NCBI GenBank assembly: GCA_033763595.1
Contig: JANRKH010000041.1
Coordinates: 1 to 5,749, forward strand
Reading direction: 5' to 3'
DNA from: JANRKH01 sp033763595
GTDB lineage: Bacteria; Pseudomonadota; Alphaproteobacteria; Rickettsiales; Rickettsiaceae
Length of the DNA stretch: 5,749 nt
Notes under the pieces: model-generated
What the model saw: the letters and a program-made list of their open reading frames with translations, nothing else
What the model was told of the DNA's origin: nothing
Database searches by the model: none
Position numbers and translations under genes: made by a program
Shown here: in pieces, positions 1 through 5,694 of the stretch
Layout: the number at the start of each line of letters is the position of its first letter
How positions within the stretch are numbered: the stretch's first letter is position 1

Positions 1-1
1 T

Positions 2-121
2 ATTATTCGCAACAAAATCTATGACACTCTTGATATTCTAGAAGATGTAGTGTGTGACTTTATTAAGTCGATATCTAGCGAAACCGTAGCACAAATTTGC
101 TCAATTAATTGGTTTAATTAA
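2..121 (+). CDS. C-terminal end of a probable IS630-type transposase (5' part outside window)
   Basis: An open frame enters from the left edge and runs 39 codons to a TAA stop. The peptide contains RNKIYDTLDILEDVV and ends near QICSINWFN. Its shape matches what I know of IS630/Tc1-like DDE transposase ends: a '(S)N+hydrophobic, aromatic, D-I-x-D-A/V' helix followed by a short 'I-x-S-I-x-x-x-W' tail. The catalytic DDE residues would lie upstream, outside the window, so activity cannot be judged. It lies on the strand opposite the neighbouring genes and ends 67 bases before the 3' end of the transaldolase gene. No terminal inverted repeat can be assigned because the other end of the element is not visible. 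The family call rests on a short C-terminal pattern only. Confidence 0.5.
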   Translation: MIRNKIYDTLDILEDVVCDFIKSISSETVAQICSINWFN

Positions 122-188
122 TTATGGTATTTGGTATAAGAAACCTGAGAGAACATTCATTCAACTGGGGAGTGTTAAGATAACTGTA

Positions 189-842
189 TCAAAAACCATC
201 ACTAATGTTTGATATTGCTTCCTGGAATATTTTTAACCCTTTATTTGTTAAATCATGAGAATATAGGTCTTTTATGATTTTTAATGGCATAGTGGCAGCA
301 TCTGCTCCCGCCCTTGCGACATCAATCACATGTTCTTTTGATCTAATTGAGGCAGCTAGGATCTTAGTTCTGATATTTGGATAGTTGGAATATATTAATT
401 TTATATCCCTGATAAGATCAACTCCATTTTGTCCCACATCATCTAACCTTCCGACAAAAGGAGATACATAGCTAGCATCAGCATTTGCAGCAAGTAGAGC
501 TTGTGCAGCTGAAAAGCATAATGTGACGTTTGTTTTAATGCCAATTCCACTAAAGTATTTACAAGCTTTTAATCCATCGATTGTAAGTGGTAATTTTATA
601 ACGAGATTACTTGCAAGCTCTGAAATTATATTACCTTCCAGGATCATTTTTGCCGCATCTTCTGCAAAAACCTCTGCGCTTATTTCGCATGCCGCAATAA
701 GGCAAATTTTCTTAATTACCTCTTTTGGATCTGACCCTGTTTTTGCCATCAAGCTTGGGTTTGTTGTAACTCCGTCAACAACACCGAGAGACATTGCCTC
801 TTTGATCTCTGCAACGTCCGCTGAATCTAAAAAAATCTTCAT
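189..842 (-). CDS. tal: Small (FSA/TalC-type) transaldolase
   Basis: A 217-residue protein of the compact transaldolase/fructose-6-phosphate aldolase family, close to the usual length of about 215. It is predicted to act in the cytosol, moving a three-carbon dihydroxyacetone unit between sugar phosphates in the non-oxidative pentose phosphate pathway. Visible family motifs are MKIFLDSADV at the start (Asp6 on the first barrel strand), GVTTNPSL at 24-31, IKLPLT at 82-87 with Lys83 as the Schiff-base lysine, KTNVTLCFS at 103-111, and YVSPFVGRLDD at 125-135. The barrel is complete to the C-terminal LTNKGLKIF helix. The ATG lies 4 bases after the parB stop. A GAAAGAG stretch inside the last parB codons, about 9 bases before the ATG, can serve as its ribosome site, which suggests translational coupling. 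No clear terminator follows. The sequence cannot distinguish transaldolase from fructose-6-phosphate aldolase activity, but transaldolase is the likelier role. Confidence 0.93.
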   Translation of the reverse strand: MKIFLDSADVAEIKEAMSLGVVDGVTTNPSLMAKTGSDPKEVIKKICLIAACEISAEVFAEDAAKMILEGNIISELASNLVIKLPLTIDGLKACKYFSGIGIKTNVTLCFSAAQALLAANADASYVSPFVGRLDDVGQNGVDLIRDIKLIYSNYPNIRTKILAASIRSKEHVIDVARAGADAATMPLKIIKDLYSHDLTNKGLKIFQEAISNISDGF

Positions 843-846
843 AAAC

Positions 847-1716
847 TTAGGCTCTTTCTACTAATTTACTTATAATATCATCAAGCTCAAGAAGGTCATC
901 ATACTTTATTATGATTTTGCCAGACTTGCCTTTATTTTCTATGGACACCTTTGCACTTATAGCCTTGGATAAGGTTTCTTCTATGATTTTTATATCATCA
1001 TTAGATTTTATTTGAAGTGGCGAGTTCGGTTTTTGAGTAGTAGAGGCGGCGAGTTCGGTTTTTTTTATTAGTTCTTCAGCCCTACGCACACTTAGATTTT
1101 TTGATATAATTTCATTTGCTATTTTTTCTGCATGTGTATGGCCCGCAATGACTTTTGCATGACCAAATGTCAGTTTACCTTCTGTTAGGTATTTTTTTAC
1201 TATGTCAGGAAGAGAATGAATTCTGAGCATATTTGCTACATGACTTCTGCTTTTACCAAGAGACGAGGCGAGGGTGCCTTGCGTGTAATTATACTTATCT
1301 ATTAAATCTAAGTAAGCACTTGCTTCCTCGATCGGATTTAAATTTTCTCTTTGAATATTTTCGATTATAGCTTGTTCTGCCAGTGTTTTATCGTCTATAT
1401 CCCTTATTATAACAGGGATCTTTTCTAAACCAGAAATTAAAGCGGCTCTCCATCTTCTTTCGCCAGCGACTATTTGATATTTTTCTGAATTTTTATCTTT
1501 TCTTACGATAAGAGGCTGAATTATACCGTGCCTAGAAATTGATTCAGCAAGTTCTACGATTGAATTATCATCAAAAGTTTTTCTGGGTTGAAATTTATTT
1601 GGCTCAATTGCTTGTATATCTATTTCCATTGAATCACGCAATCCCTGATTATCATGACTTTCTTTATTTTGAGTAATTAGCGCAGAAAGCCCTCTGCCCA
1701 AACCTTTGTTTTTCAT
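847..1716 (-). CDS. parB: Chromosome partitioning protein ParB
   Basis: A full-length 289-residue ParB/Spo0J-family DNA-binding CTPase that loads at parS sites and works with the ATPase ParA to segregate the chromosome. It begins with the GLGRGLSALI motif (residues 5-14), the conserved N-terminal segment that contacts ParA. The ParB nuclease-like domain follows, with the CTP-binding motifs GERRWRAA at 85-92 and ENIQRENLNPIEEA at 120-132 region. A helix-turn-helix lies at about 145-165 (TQGTLASSLGKSRSHVANML), and a C-terminal dimerisation segment occupies about 240-289. The linker at about 219-237 carries a 16-base DNA direct repeat translated in two frames. parA is not adjacent: a dehydratase gene ends 9 bases upstream and transaldolase starts 4 bases downstream. 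No good Shine-Dalgarno sequence precedes the ATG, so the start is chosen on the conserved N-terminal motif. No parS-like 16-mer was seen in the window. Confidence 0.96.
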   Translation of the reverse strand: MKNKGLGRGLSALITQNKESHDNQGLRDSMEIDIQAIEPNKFQPRKTFDDNSIVELAESISRHGIIQPLIVRKDKNSEKYQIVAGERRWRAALISGLEKIPVIIRDIDDKTLAEQAIIENIQRENLNPIEEASAYLDLIDKYNYTQGTLASSLGKSRSHVANMLRIHSLPDIVKKYLTEGKLTFGHAKVIAGHTHAEKIANEIISKNLSVRRAEELIKKTELAASTTQKPNSPLQIKSNDDIKIIEETLSKAISAKVSIENKGKSGKIIIKYDDLLELDDIISKLVERA

Positions 1717-1725
1717 TGCAAATTT

Positions 1726-2841
1726 TTAAGTTTGATTTTTTAAATTTGGCTTATGATGTAAATATTCTCTACTTAGTATTTCTTCGATAAAGGAATCATA
1801 TATATTTCCACCTGATATTATCACCAATATATTTTTTTGTGTTTTTTGCTTCGCTAACCATCTACATGCAGCTGCCATGCTAATTGCGCATGATGGCTCG
1901 ACTGAAGAAGGAAGCAAATGATTGAGCCATGCAGTCCAATATAAAATATCATTCTCGCTTATTGTTATAAAATCATCAAGTTTTTTCAGAAATTGAAACG
2001 TTTGTTCTGTAATTTTGAGTGTTCTAAGTCCATCTGCTACAGTGTTAGGCGAATCGCTTAGTTCATAAATTTTTCCTTGCTTGATCGATAAATATGCATC
2101 ATTTGCTACTTCTGGCTCTGCGCCTATAACAATGATATTATTGTCATATTCTTCTTTTGCAAGAAAAGTTCCAGATAAAAGCCCACCGCCTCCGCAAGAA
2201 CCAAAAATTGCATCTATATTTGTGCGAATTTCCTTAAGCGCTTCAAGGCATAATGTACCAACTCCATAAAAAGTTGACATGGTCTTTGATGGGTGCATAT
2301 AGGAAAAACCATTATTGCCATCTTGAAGTGCAAATTCTTCTGCTTCTTTTCGAGTTTTAGTTGCGATTACTTCACCGCCATAACTCGCGATGATAGAACG
2401 CTTTATCTCTGCAACATTTGTTGGCAAGTAAACTCTAGCTTGTATGTTAAATAATTTTGCAGCATAAGCAATCGCGATTCCGTGGTTTCCTGTGCTATAG
2501 GCTACCATTTTGTCTGGTAAATTATTCTGTTTCTGTTTTTCAAGTAAAGATGCTAGTACTCCTCTGATTTTAAAAGCGCCGGTTTTTTGAGAGGATTCGT
2601 CCTTAAAATATATATTATGTCCTAGAAGTTTATTCAAATAATCATTAACGATTATTGGTGTTTTTACTATATAATCCCGTATTAAAGCTTCTGCTTCTGA
2701 AACAGAATTTATAGTATATTTGTTGATGGTATTATAGTTATTGTCTAGATTATTTTGCAAGATTGAGAATTTAATTTTAGCACTTAAATTTATGAGATGG
2801 TTAAATTTCCTGGTCTTAAAATTTCTTGGGCAGGTGATCAT
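1726..2841 (-). CDS. PLP-dependent serine/threonine dehydratase-like enzyme (start uncertain)
   Basis: A fold-type II PLP enzyme of the threonine/serine dehydratase and serine racemase group, which deaminates hydroxy-amino acids to 2-oxo acids and ammonia. Diagnostic motifs are GAFKIRG (88-94) with Lys91 binding PLP, STGNHG (116-121) as substrate loop, CGGGGLLSG (216-224) as PLP-phosphate loop, VADGLRT (268-274), EPSCA (315-319, usually EPSGA) and SGGN near the C terminus (343-346). No C-terminal ACT domain is present, so it resembles the short catabolic or racemase type rather than full biosynthetic IlvA. The substrate (Thr, Ser or hydroxyaspartate) cannot be fixed. The ORF is 371 residues, with roughly 40 extra residues before the point where homologues normally begin (around 'TINSVSEAEAL'). 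The only in-frame ATG is at 2841, just past the SRP RNA. A TTG at 2760 is the other canonical possibility; ATA at 2712 would fit the family start but is non-standard. It ends 9 bases before parB. Confidence 0.85.
   Translation of the reverse strand: MITCPRNFKTRKFNHLINLSAKIKFSILQNNLDNNYNTINKYTINSVSEAEALIRDYIVKTPIIVNDYLNKLLGHNIYFKDESSQKTGAFKIRGVLASLLEKQKQNNLPDKMVAYSTGNHGIAIAYAAKLFNIQARVYLPTNVAEIKRSIIASYGGEVIATKTRKEAEEFALQDGNNGFSYMHPSKTMSTFYGVGTLCLEALKEIRTNIDAIFGSCGGGGLLSGTFLAKEEYDNNIIVIGAEPEVANDAYLSIKQGKIYELSDSPNTVADGLRTLKITEQTFQFLKKLDDFITISENDILYWTAWLNHLLPSSVEPSCAISMAAACRWLAKQKTQKNILVIISGGNIYDSFIEEILSREYLHHKPNLKNQT
2731..2760 (-). promoter_or_regulatory. Possible internal sigma70 promoter for the dehydratase-parB-tal run
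   Basis: On the minus strand, TTGCAA (2760-2755) is separated by 18 bases from a perfect TATAAT (2736-2731). It sits in the poorly conserved N-terminal extension of the dehydratase ORF, and transcription would begin near 2724. That is only about a dozen bases before the place where the family's conserved sequence starts. If it is used, the real dehydratase start lies downstream of the ATG at 2841. AT-rich DNA produces such matches by chance, so this is tentative. Confidence 0.3.
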
Positions 2842-2849
2842 ATTTTTAG

Positions 2850-2935
2850 TGCTAGACGCAACCCAACCTTATACCATTGCGGCTGCTTCCTTTCGGACCT
2901 GACCGGATTCACGGACAGATCGCCCGCATCTAGCA
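2850..2935 (-). ncRNA. ffs: Signal recognition particle RNA, small bacterial (4.5S) type
   Basis: The minus strand carries the hallmark SRP domain IV: GGTCAGGTCC, a GAAA tetraloop (2894-2891), then GGAAGCAGCC, the Ffh M-domain binding site. The ends pair in a terminal helix: GCTAGATGC at the 5' end with GCGTCTAGC at the 3' end, 9 pairs with one G-U, plus one outer U-A pair. This gives an RNA of about 86 nt, in the range of compact 4.5S RNAs. Together with Ffh it targets nascent membrane proteins, Tlc among them, to the membrane. A promoter lies directly upstream at the expected spacing. No hairpin plus T-tract follows, and the dehydratase ORF opens only 8 bases after the 3' end, so the 3' end probably arises by processing. 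Confidence 0.95.
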
Positions 2936-2941
2936 ACAATA

Positions 2942-2970
2942 ATAATACATATTTTACATTAGACTTGCAA
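2942..2970 (-). promoter_or_regulatory. Promoter of the SRP RNA gene
   Basis: TTGCAA (2970-2965), a 17-base spacer and TATTAT (2947-2942) on the minus strand. Seven or eight bases further on lies the G that opens the SRP RNA terminal helix (2934), so predicted transcription start and RNA 5' end coincide. Spacing and position make this the likely ffs promoter, and possibly the source of readthrough into the dehydratase-parB-tal run. Confidence 0.6.
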
Positions 2971-2978
2971 GAAGAAAT

Positions 2979-2997
2979 AATAGAGTAAGCTTCTATT
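2979..2997 (-). terminator. Weak terminator-like hairpin at the end of tlc
   Basis: On the minus strand, AATAGA and TCTATT form a 6-bp stem with a 7-base loop, overlapping the tlc stop codon, followed by the T-rich run ATTTCTTCTT. The stem is short and AT-only apart from one G-C pair, so it may be only a partial terminator between tlc and the ffs promoter. Confidence 0.25.
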
Positions 2998-4501
2998 CTT
3001 CTTTAACAAGTTTTTTATATTCTTTTCCAAGTTCTATAACCGCTAGTAACCAGGCAACACATATACCAACATACAAAGTCCCGAGGAAGAGAGCAATATC
3101 ATCGTACCTAACATTTGTAAATATAGTAAATATGGAAAACTGAATAAGAGCCCCCGTGGATTTTCCTATTTTATTTCCTATGATATCCACCGCGGCTTTG
3201 CCCTTAGTTTTCATTTCGCTGTCAAGAGGAATATAAGCCATTTCTTTTGTTGCATCAAAGAATGAATATTTAACGCCTTTGCCTAAAACATTTTGAAGGC
3301 CTCCAATAAACGTTATAAATAACAACGGAGATACGTGTAGTATACCGCCAAGTACGGACTCTAAAGCTTTTTCATAAGATACGCTAATAAAAAACAATGC
3401 ACCAGCAGTTGCAATCATCACAGGCGTTATTGCAGCGCCCACAACCCAGCCAAAGTGCTTGATCAATGTGCTACCGCATAGAGAACATGTAAATGCAAAC
3501 ACACCGGTCCAATAAAATACAGCGCCTTGGTATGCCATAAACTCAGAAGGAGTGCTATACTGATCTCTAATTTTAGACATCCAAACACCTTCGATTAAAT
3601 TCATGCACATTCCGTAACCAATCATAAGTACACATATAAGTAAGAGATATTTTGATCTTATGGTCATTTTAAAACTTTCGCGAGTACCAAGTTTTAGTAT
3701 TTCTCCTCTTCTACTAGAATCAAAATATTTGTCTTTAGACATTACCACTTTTTCAATATAGTAATGAATTAAAAGTAGTATCATGCCGCTAAAAATTACA
3801 AAAGTAGTAAGTGATTTAACGAGTAATTCAGTGCCAGCAGGGTGAAATTTATCAAATAAAAACATAAAGCAGTGATTTGGTGTCTGAAAATATAATACTA
3901 CCATACCCGAGATCAGAAGGTTGGTTTGACCAACAAGACCAAAGAACATGTAGAATCTTGATGCTTCTGTGATTTTAGTAATTTTATTAGCGAGCTGCCA
4001 AAACAGAAGTGAAAAAATAATCACTGGCCAAAGTTCGCCCATAATATAAAATAAGACATAAGTCCACTTGCCCCATATAACAATAAACCATTTTTGATGA
4101 GGAAACGCTTGTATATACTCGCTAACAATAGCAGGGTCAGGGTGAAAATAAGCGCTATTCGGAAATAGAACAAAAGCAAAAAGCGCAAAAAAACCAAGGA
4201 AAAAAGAAACTATAAGTCTAAAAGCCTTCTCGGTCGTCATTAAATTACACATTTTGGAGTAAAGAATAACAAAACAAATACCAATCGGCATTTCTCCCCA
4301 TAACTTTACAAAGCTAATTACTTCAGGTGCAACCATGGTATTAAGAATACTATCCTTCATGGTTCTTACAACGTTCTGGTTTAGCAAAATCATAAATACT
4401 AAAAGAGCCATTGGGACAAATTTAGCGAATTCACTAGATTTAATAGGCAGCAAAAACTGCCTTACTCTACTGTTTCTGAACCTGTTTATTGTTGCTATCA
4501 T
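2993..4501 (-). CDS. tlc: ATP/ADP translocase (non-mitochondrial ADP,ATP carrier)
   Basis: A complete 502-residue polytopic membrane protein of the Tlc/NTT nucleotide transporter family, the usual length for rickettsial and chlamydial members, with about a dozen hydrophobic segments from residue 30 to 490. It sits in the inner membrane and exchanges host ATP for bacterial ADP; some paralogues carry other nucleotides. Recognisable segments are NQNVVRTMKDSILNT (41-55), MGELWPVIIFSLLFWQLAN (154-172), NLIEGVWMSKIR (301-312), KYSFFDATKEMAYIPLD (411-427) and NKIGKSTGALIQ (443-454). By spacing, Lys49, Glu156, Glu304 and Lys447 are good candidates for the four charged residues essential in plant and bacterial homologues; this is inference without an alignment. 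It has its own promoter at 4531-4559 and a weak hairpin at its end, so it is probably monocistronic. No Shine-Dalgarno sequence is visible before the ATG. Which tlc paralogue it is cannot be told here. Confidence 0.96.
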   Translation of the reverse strand: MIATINRFRNSRVRQFLLPIKSSEFAKFVPMALLVFMILLNQNVVRTMKDSILNTMVAPEVISFVKLWGEMPIGICFVILYSKMCNLMTTEKAFRLIVSFFLGFFALFAFVLFPNSAYFHPDPAIVSEYIQAFPHQKWFIVIWGKWTYVLFYIMGELWPVIIFSLLFWQLANKITKITEASRFYMFFGLVGQTNLLISGMVVLYFQTPNHCFMFLFDKFHPAGTELLVKSLTTFVIFSGMILLLIHYYIEKVVMSKDKYFDSSRRGEILKLGTRESFKMTIRSKYLLLICVLMIGYGMCMNLIEGVWMSKIRDQYSTPSEFMAYQGAVFYWTGVFAFTCSLCGSTLIKHFGWVVGAAITPVMIATAGALFFISVSYEKALESVLGGILHVSPLLFITFIGGLQNVLGKGVKYSFFDATKEMAYIPLDSEMKTKGKAAVDIIGNKIGKSTGALIQFSIFTIFTNVRYDDIALFLGTLYVGICVAWLLAVIELGKEYKKLVKEE

Positions 4502-4530
4502 AATTTTTAAGGTAAATTAATTCGGCGTTA

Positions 4531-4559
4531 AGTCTACAGCATGACGGCTAATGTGTCAA
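4531..4559 (-). promoter_or_regulatory. Promoter of tlc
   Basis: A perfect -35 TTGACA (4559-4554), 17-base spacer, and -10 TAGACT (4536-4531, 4 of 6) on the minus strand. Predicted start is near 4524, giving a leader of about 23 nt before the tlc ATG. The -35 match, ideal spacing and position all support it. Confidence 0.65.
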
Positions 4560-4634
4560 TATATTGCAAAATAAAGAATTTAGCTTTTGTGAGAAGTGCA
4601 ATTTCGCTCATGTGCGGATGACATAAAGATAAGT

Positions 4635-4664
4635 TTGACTTAAGATTTTGGCGTTCCGTATAAT
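4635..4664 (+). promoter_or_regulatory. Orphan + strand promoter, divergent from tlc
   Basis: TTGACT (4635-4640), an 18-base spacer and a perfect TATAAT (4659-4664) on the plus strand, predicted start about 4671. No plus-strand ORF of any size follows. The transcript would cross the hairpin at 4691-4729 and, if it continued, run antisense into the 3' end of the gene at 4738-5322. It could drive a small or antisense RNA, be left over from a lost gene, or be a chance match. Confidence 0.45.
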
Positions 4665-4690
4665 AGATCTACTAGACCCTTAGGCTATAA

Positions 4691-4729
4691 GAAGTAAAGC
4701 CAAGTATTAAAAGAATTGACTTTTACTTC
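4691..4729 (-). terminator. Hairpin after the membrane protein gene, likely terminator or 3'-end structure
   Basis: Read on the minus strand, GAAGTAAA then GTCAA (with one bulged A between) pair with TTGGC and TTTACTTC around a 12-base loop, giving 8 + 5 base pairs. It begins 9 bases after the stop codon of the 4738-5322 gene. One pair is G-U on the minus strand but would be a C-A mismatch on the plus strand, so the fold favours minus-strand RNA. The following TTAT is a poor T-tract, so it may be a 3'-end stabiliser rather than a strong terminator. Confidence 0.45.
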
Positions 4730-4737
4730 CTGTTTAC

Positions 4738-5322
4738 TTAGCTCACTAAATTAGCGTCCGTAGATTCTTCAGCGGATCCTGTTAATTCTAATGCCTTATC
4801 TTCATCAAATGTTAAATCGTTAGTCTCAGTATCAAGAGTTTTTTCGCTTGTATAAAATAAGTCCGTAATTGAGTCGAAAAAATAGTATATTGCACCTCCA
4901 ATCATTAAAGGAATTGCTGTAACAGCTGCAGCAATCATTTTGACATAATTACCAGCAGCCTCGTTAGTACCAATAACAACTATTCTTAACGGACCAGTTC
5001 CTTGTTCTGCAACATCACAGACAGTGGCGCTGACCATGCTAGTGCCAGTAGGAGCTACTTCTTGATTTGTCTGTATATGGATAGGAGTTGCCGATGGATT
5101 AGTGTCTTGTTCTACAGAATGGTTACCTGTCTTATTATGCTGCTGATCACCATCAACATCTCTCCATGTATTATTACCTTCGTCGCTCACCTCATCATTA
5201 TCTTTCTCATTGTTTTGTCCTGTTCCAATAAGGGTTTGTAGAACACTTGATTTGTTGTTGTCTACTTTTTGTTCATCTGCGTGTAGATTTTGTGTATCAT
5301 CTGGATGGAGGCCTTTAGTCAT
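4738..5322 (-). CDS. Hypothetical acidic single-span membrane protein
   Basis: I do not recognise this 194-residue protein. Residues 1-110 are hydrophilic, rich in Asp, Glu, Asn, Gln, Thr and Ser, with almost no hydrophobic clusters, and are probably disordered. A short hydrophobic strand RIVVIGT (113-119) follows, then one clear membrane span at about 126-149 (KMIAAAVTAIPLMIGGAIYYFF) containing an IGGA small-residue patch. A strongly acidic tail of about 45 residues ends the protein. There is no N-terminal signal peptide. The lysine before the span and acidic residues after it suggest N-inside, C-outside. Support for a real gene: the frame is open for 585 bases, a perfect-hexamer promoter lies at the right distance, and a hairpin follows the stop. 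No Shine-Dalgarno sequence precedes the ATG. A lineage-specific surface protein or secreted effector would fit this composition, but nothing in the sequence proves either. Confidence 0.7.
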   Translation of the reverse strand: MTKGLHPDDTQNLHADEQKVDNNKSSVLQTLIGTGQNNEKDNDEVSDEGNNTWRDVDGDQQHNKTGNHSVEQDTNPSATPIHIQTNQEVAPTGTSMVSATVCDVAEQGTGPLRIVVIGTNEAAGNYVKMIAAAVTAIPLMIGGAIYYFFDSITDLFYTSEKTLDTETNDLTFDEDKALELTGSAEESTDANLVS

Positions 5323-5337
5323 AATTTATAATATGTT

Positions 5338-5352
5338 TGTTAATCGTAAACA
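5338..5352 (-). promoter_or_regulatory. Imperfect palindrome at the transcription start, possible operator
   Basis: On the minus strand, TGTTTACGATTAACA is an imperfect 15-base palindrome (outer TGTT/AACA arms plus one inner pair). It lies directly downstream of the -10 box, over the predicted start site of the membrane protein gene. The position suits a repressor site, but the symmetry is partial and no regulator is known. Confidence 0.2.
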
Positions 5353-5353
5353 C

Positions 5354-5381
5354 ATTATACGAATAATAAACATTCTGTCAA
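5354..5381 (-). promoter_or_regulatory. Consensus promoter of the hypothetical membrane protein gene
   Basis: On the minus strand both hexamers are perfect: TTGACA (5381-5376) and TATAAT (5359-5354), spacer 16 bases. Predicted start is near 5347, giving a leader of about 25 nt to the ATG at 5322. The DNA just upstream of the -35 (5382-5410) is almost pure A/T, like an UP element. This is the best promoter in the window. Confidence 0.75.
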
Positions 5382-5656
5382 GATGATTAAAAAATAATAT
5401 TAATTATTAAACAAATCATTTATAAGAAAGAATTTTTACGATAATCGGTATTATGGAAAATGTGGCAATAATATCACGAGATTTTGAGAAAAATGGTTAA
5501 TTTGTTAATGAAAATTGACCGCTAAATAAAAAGAGAATTTTAGCCATAAAATTAACTTTTATTTCTTGCACTATTTGTTTTTAATTTTTCAATTTCTGTT
5601 TCAGGCACTCTAGGCTCTGTGTACATTTCTTATTGCTAACCTAAAATTAACCAAAG
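5382..5656. other. AT-rich intergenic region with no convincing gene
   Basis: No supported gene lies between the membrane protein promoter and the inverted repeat before the right-hand transposase. Visible items are small. ATGATT (5383-5388) and AATCAT (5414-5419) form nested AT-rich inverted repeats upstream of the promoter. A hairpin-like GCTAAA/TTTAGC pair lies at 5521-5526 and 5539-5544. A 24-codon minus-strand ORF at 5552-5626 (MYTEPRVPETEIEKL...) has no ribosome site and a stop two codons before its ATG. A 15-codon plus-strand ORF starts at 5453-5454. Either ORF could be the stump of a decayed gene; neither can be called. The left boundary of the right-hand insertion element probably lies somewhere here but was not located. 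Confidence 0.4.
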
Positions 5657-5694
5657 TGTGATAGTATAAATTTTCAACATAAAACACTATCACA
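5657..5694 (+). repeat. 9-bp perfect inverted repeat abutting the transposase start codon
   Basis: TGTGATAGT (5657-5665) and ACTATCACA (5686-5694) are perfect reverse complements separated by 20 bases. The right arm ends at the base before the ATG at 5695. In RNA this hairpin would hold the translation initiation region in a stem. It may be the element's own regulatory hairpin, a repressor operator, or part of the insertion sequence end. Confidence 0.6.

Noticed and set aside
523..864. Plus-strand ORF of 113 codons over the transaldolase gene
   Set aside because: It is the antisense of a conserved transaldolase with all motifs intact, and its peptide resembles no family.
847..1716. parS or origin signals near parB
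   Set aside because: No TGTTTCACGTGAAACA-like palindrome and no clear DnaA-box cluster was seen by eye anywhere in the window.
2797..2988. Plus-strand ORF of 63 codons across the SRP RNA
   Set aside because: It runs antisense through the SRP RNA gene and its promoter, both of which explain the sequence better.
4563..4625. Possible decayed dispersed repeat (ATTGCA/TGCAAT arms and a GTCATCC-like stretch on the minus strand)
   Set aside because: It vaguely recalls rickettsial palindromic repeats, but the arms are only 6 bp with a 28-base loop and there is no second copy in the window to compare.
5002..5241. Plus-strand ORF of 79 codons with hydrophobic stretches
   Set aside because: It is antisense to the acidic N-terminal region of the minus-strand gene. 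Codons for Asp, Glu and Asn read backwards give hydrophobic residues, so the hydrophobicity is an artefact. It has no promoter or ribosome site nearby.
5453..5500. 15-codon plus-strand ORF beginning MENVAIISRDF
   Set aside because: Too short, with no ribosome site and no recognisable similarity. It may be chance or a gene stump.
5552..5626. 24-codon minus-strand ORF beginning MYTEPRVPETEIEKL
   Set aside because: It has no ribosome site, no promoter and an in-frame stop two codons upstream. An ORF this short is expected by chance.
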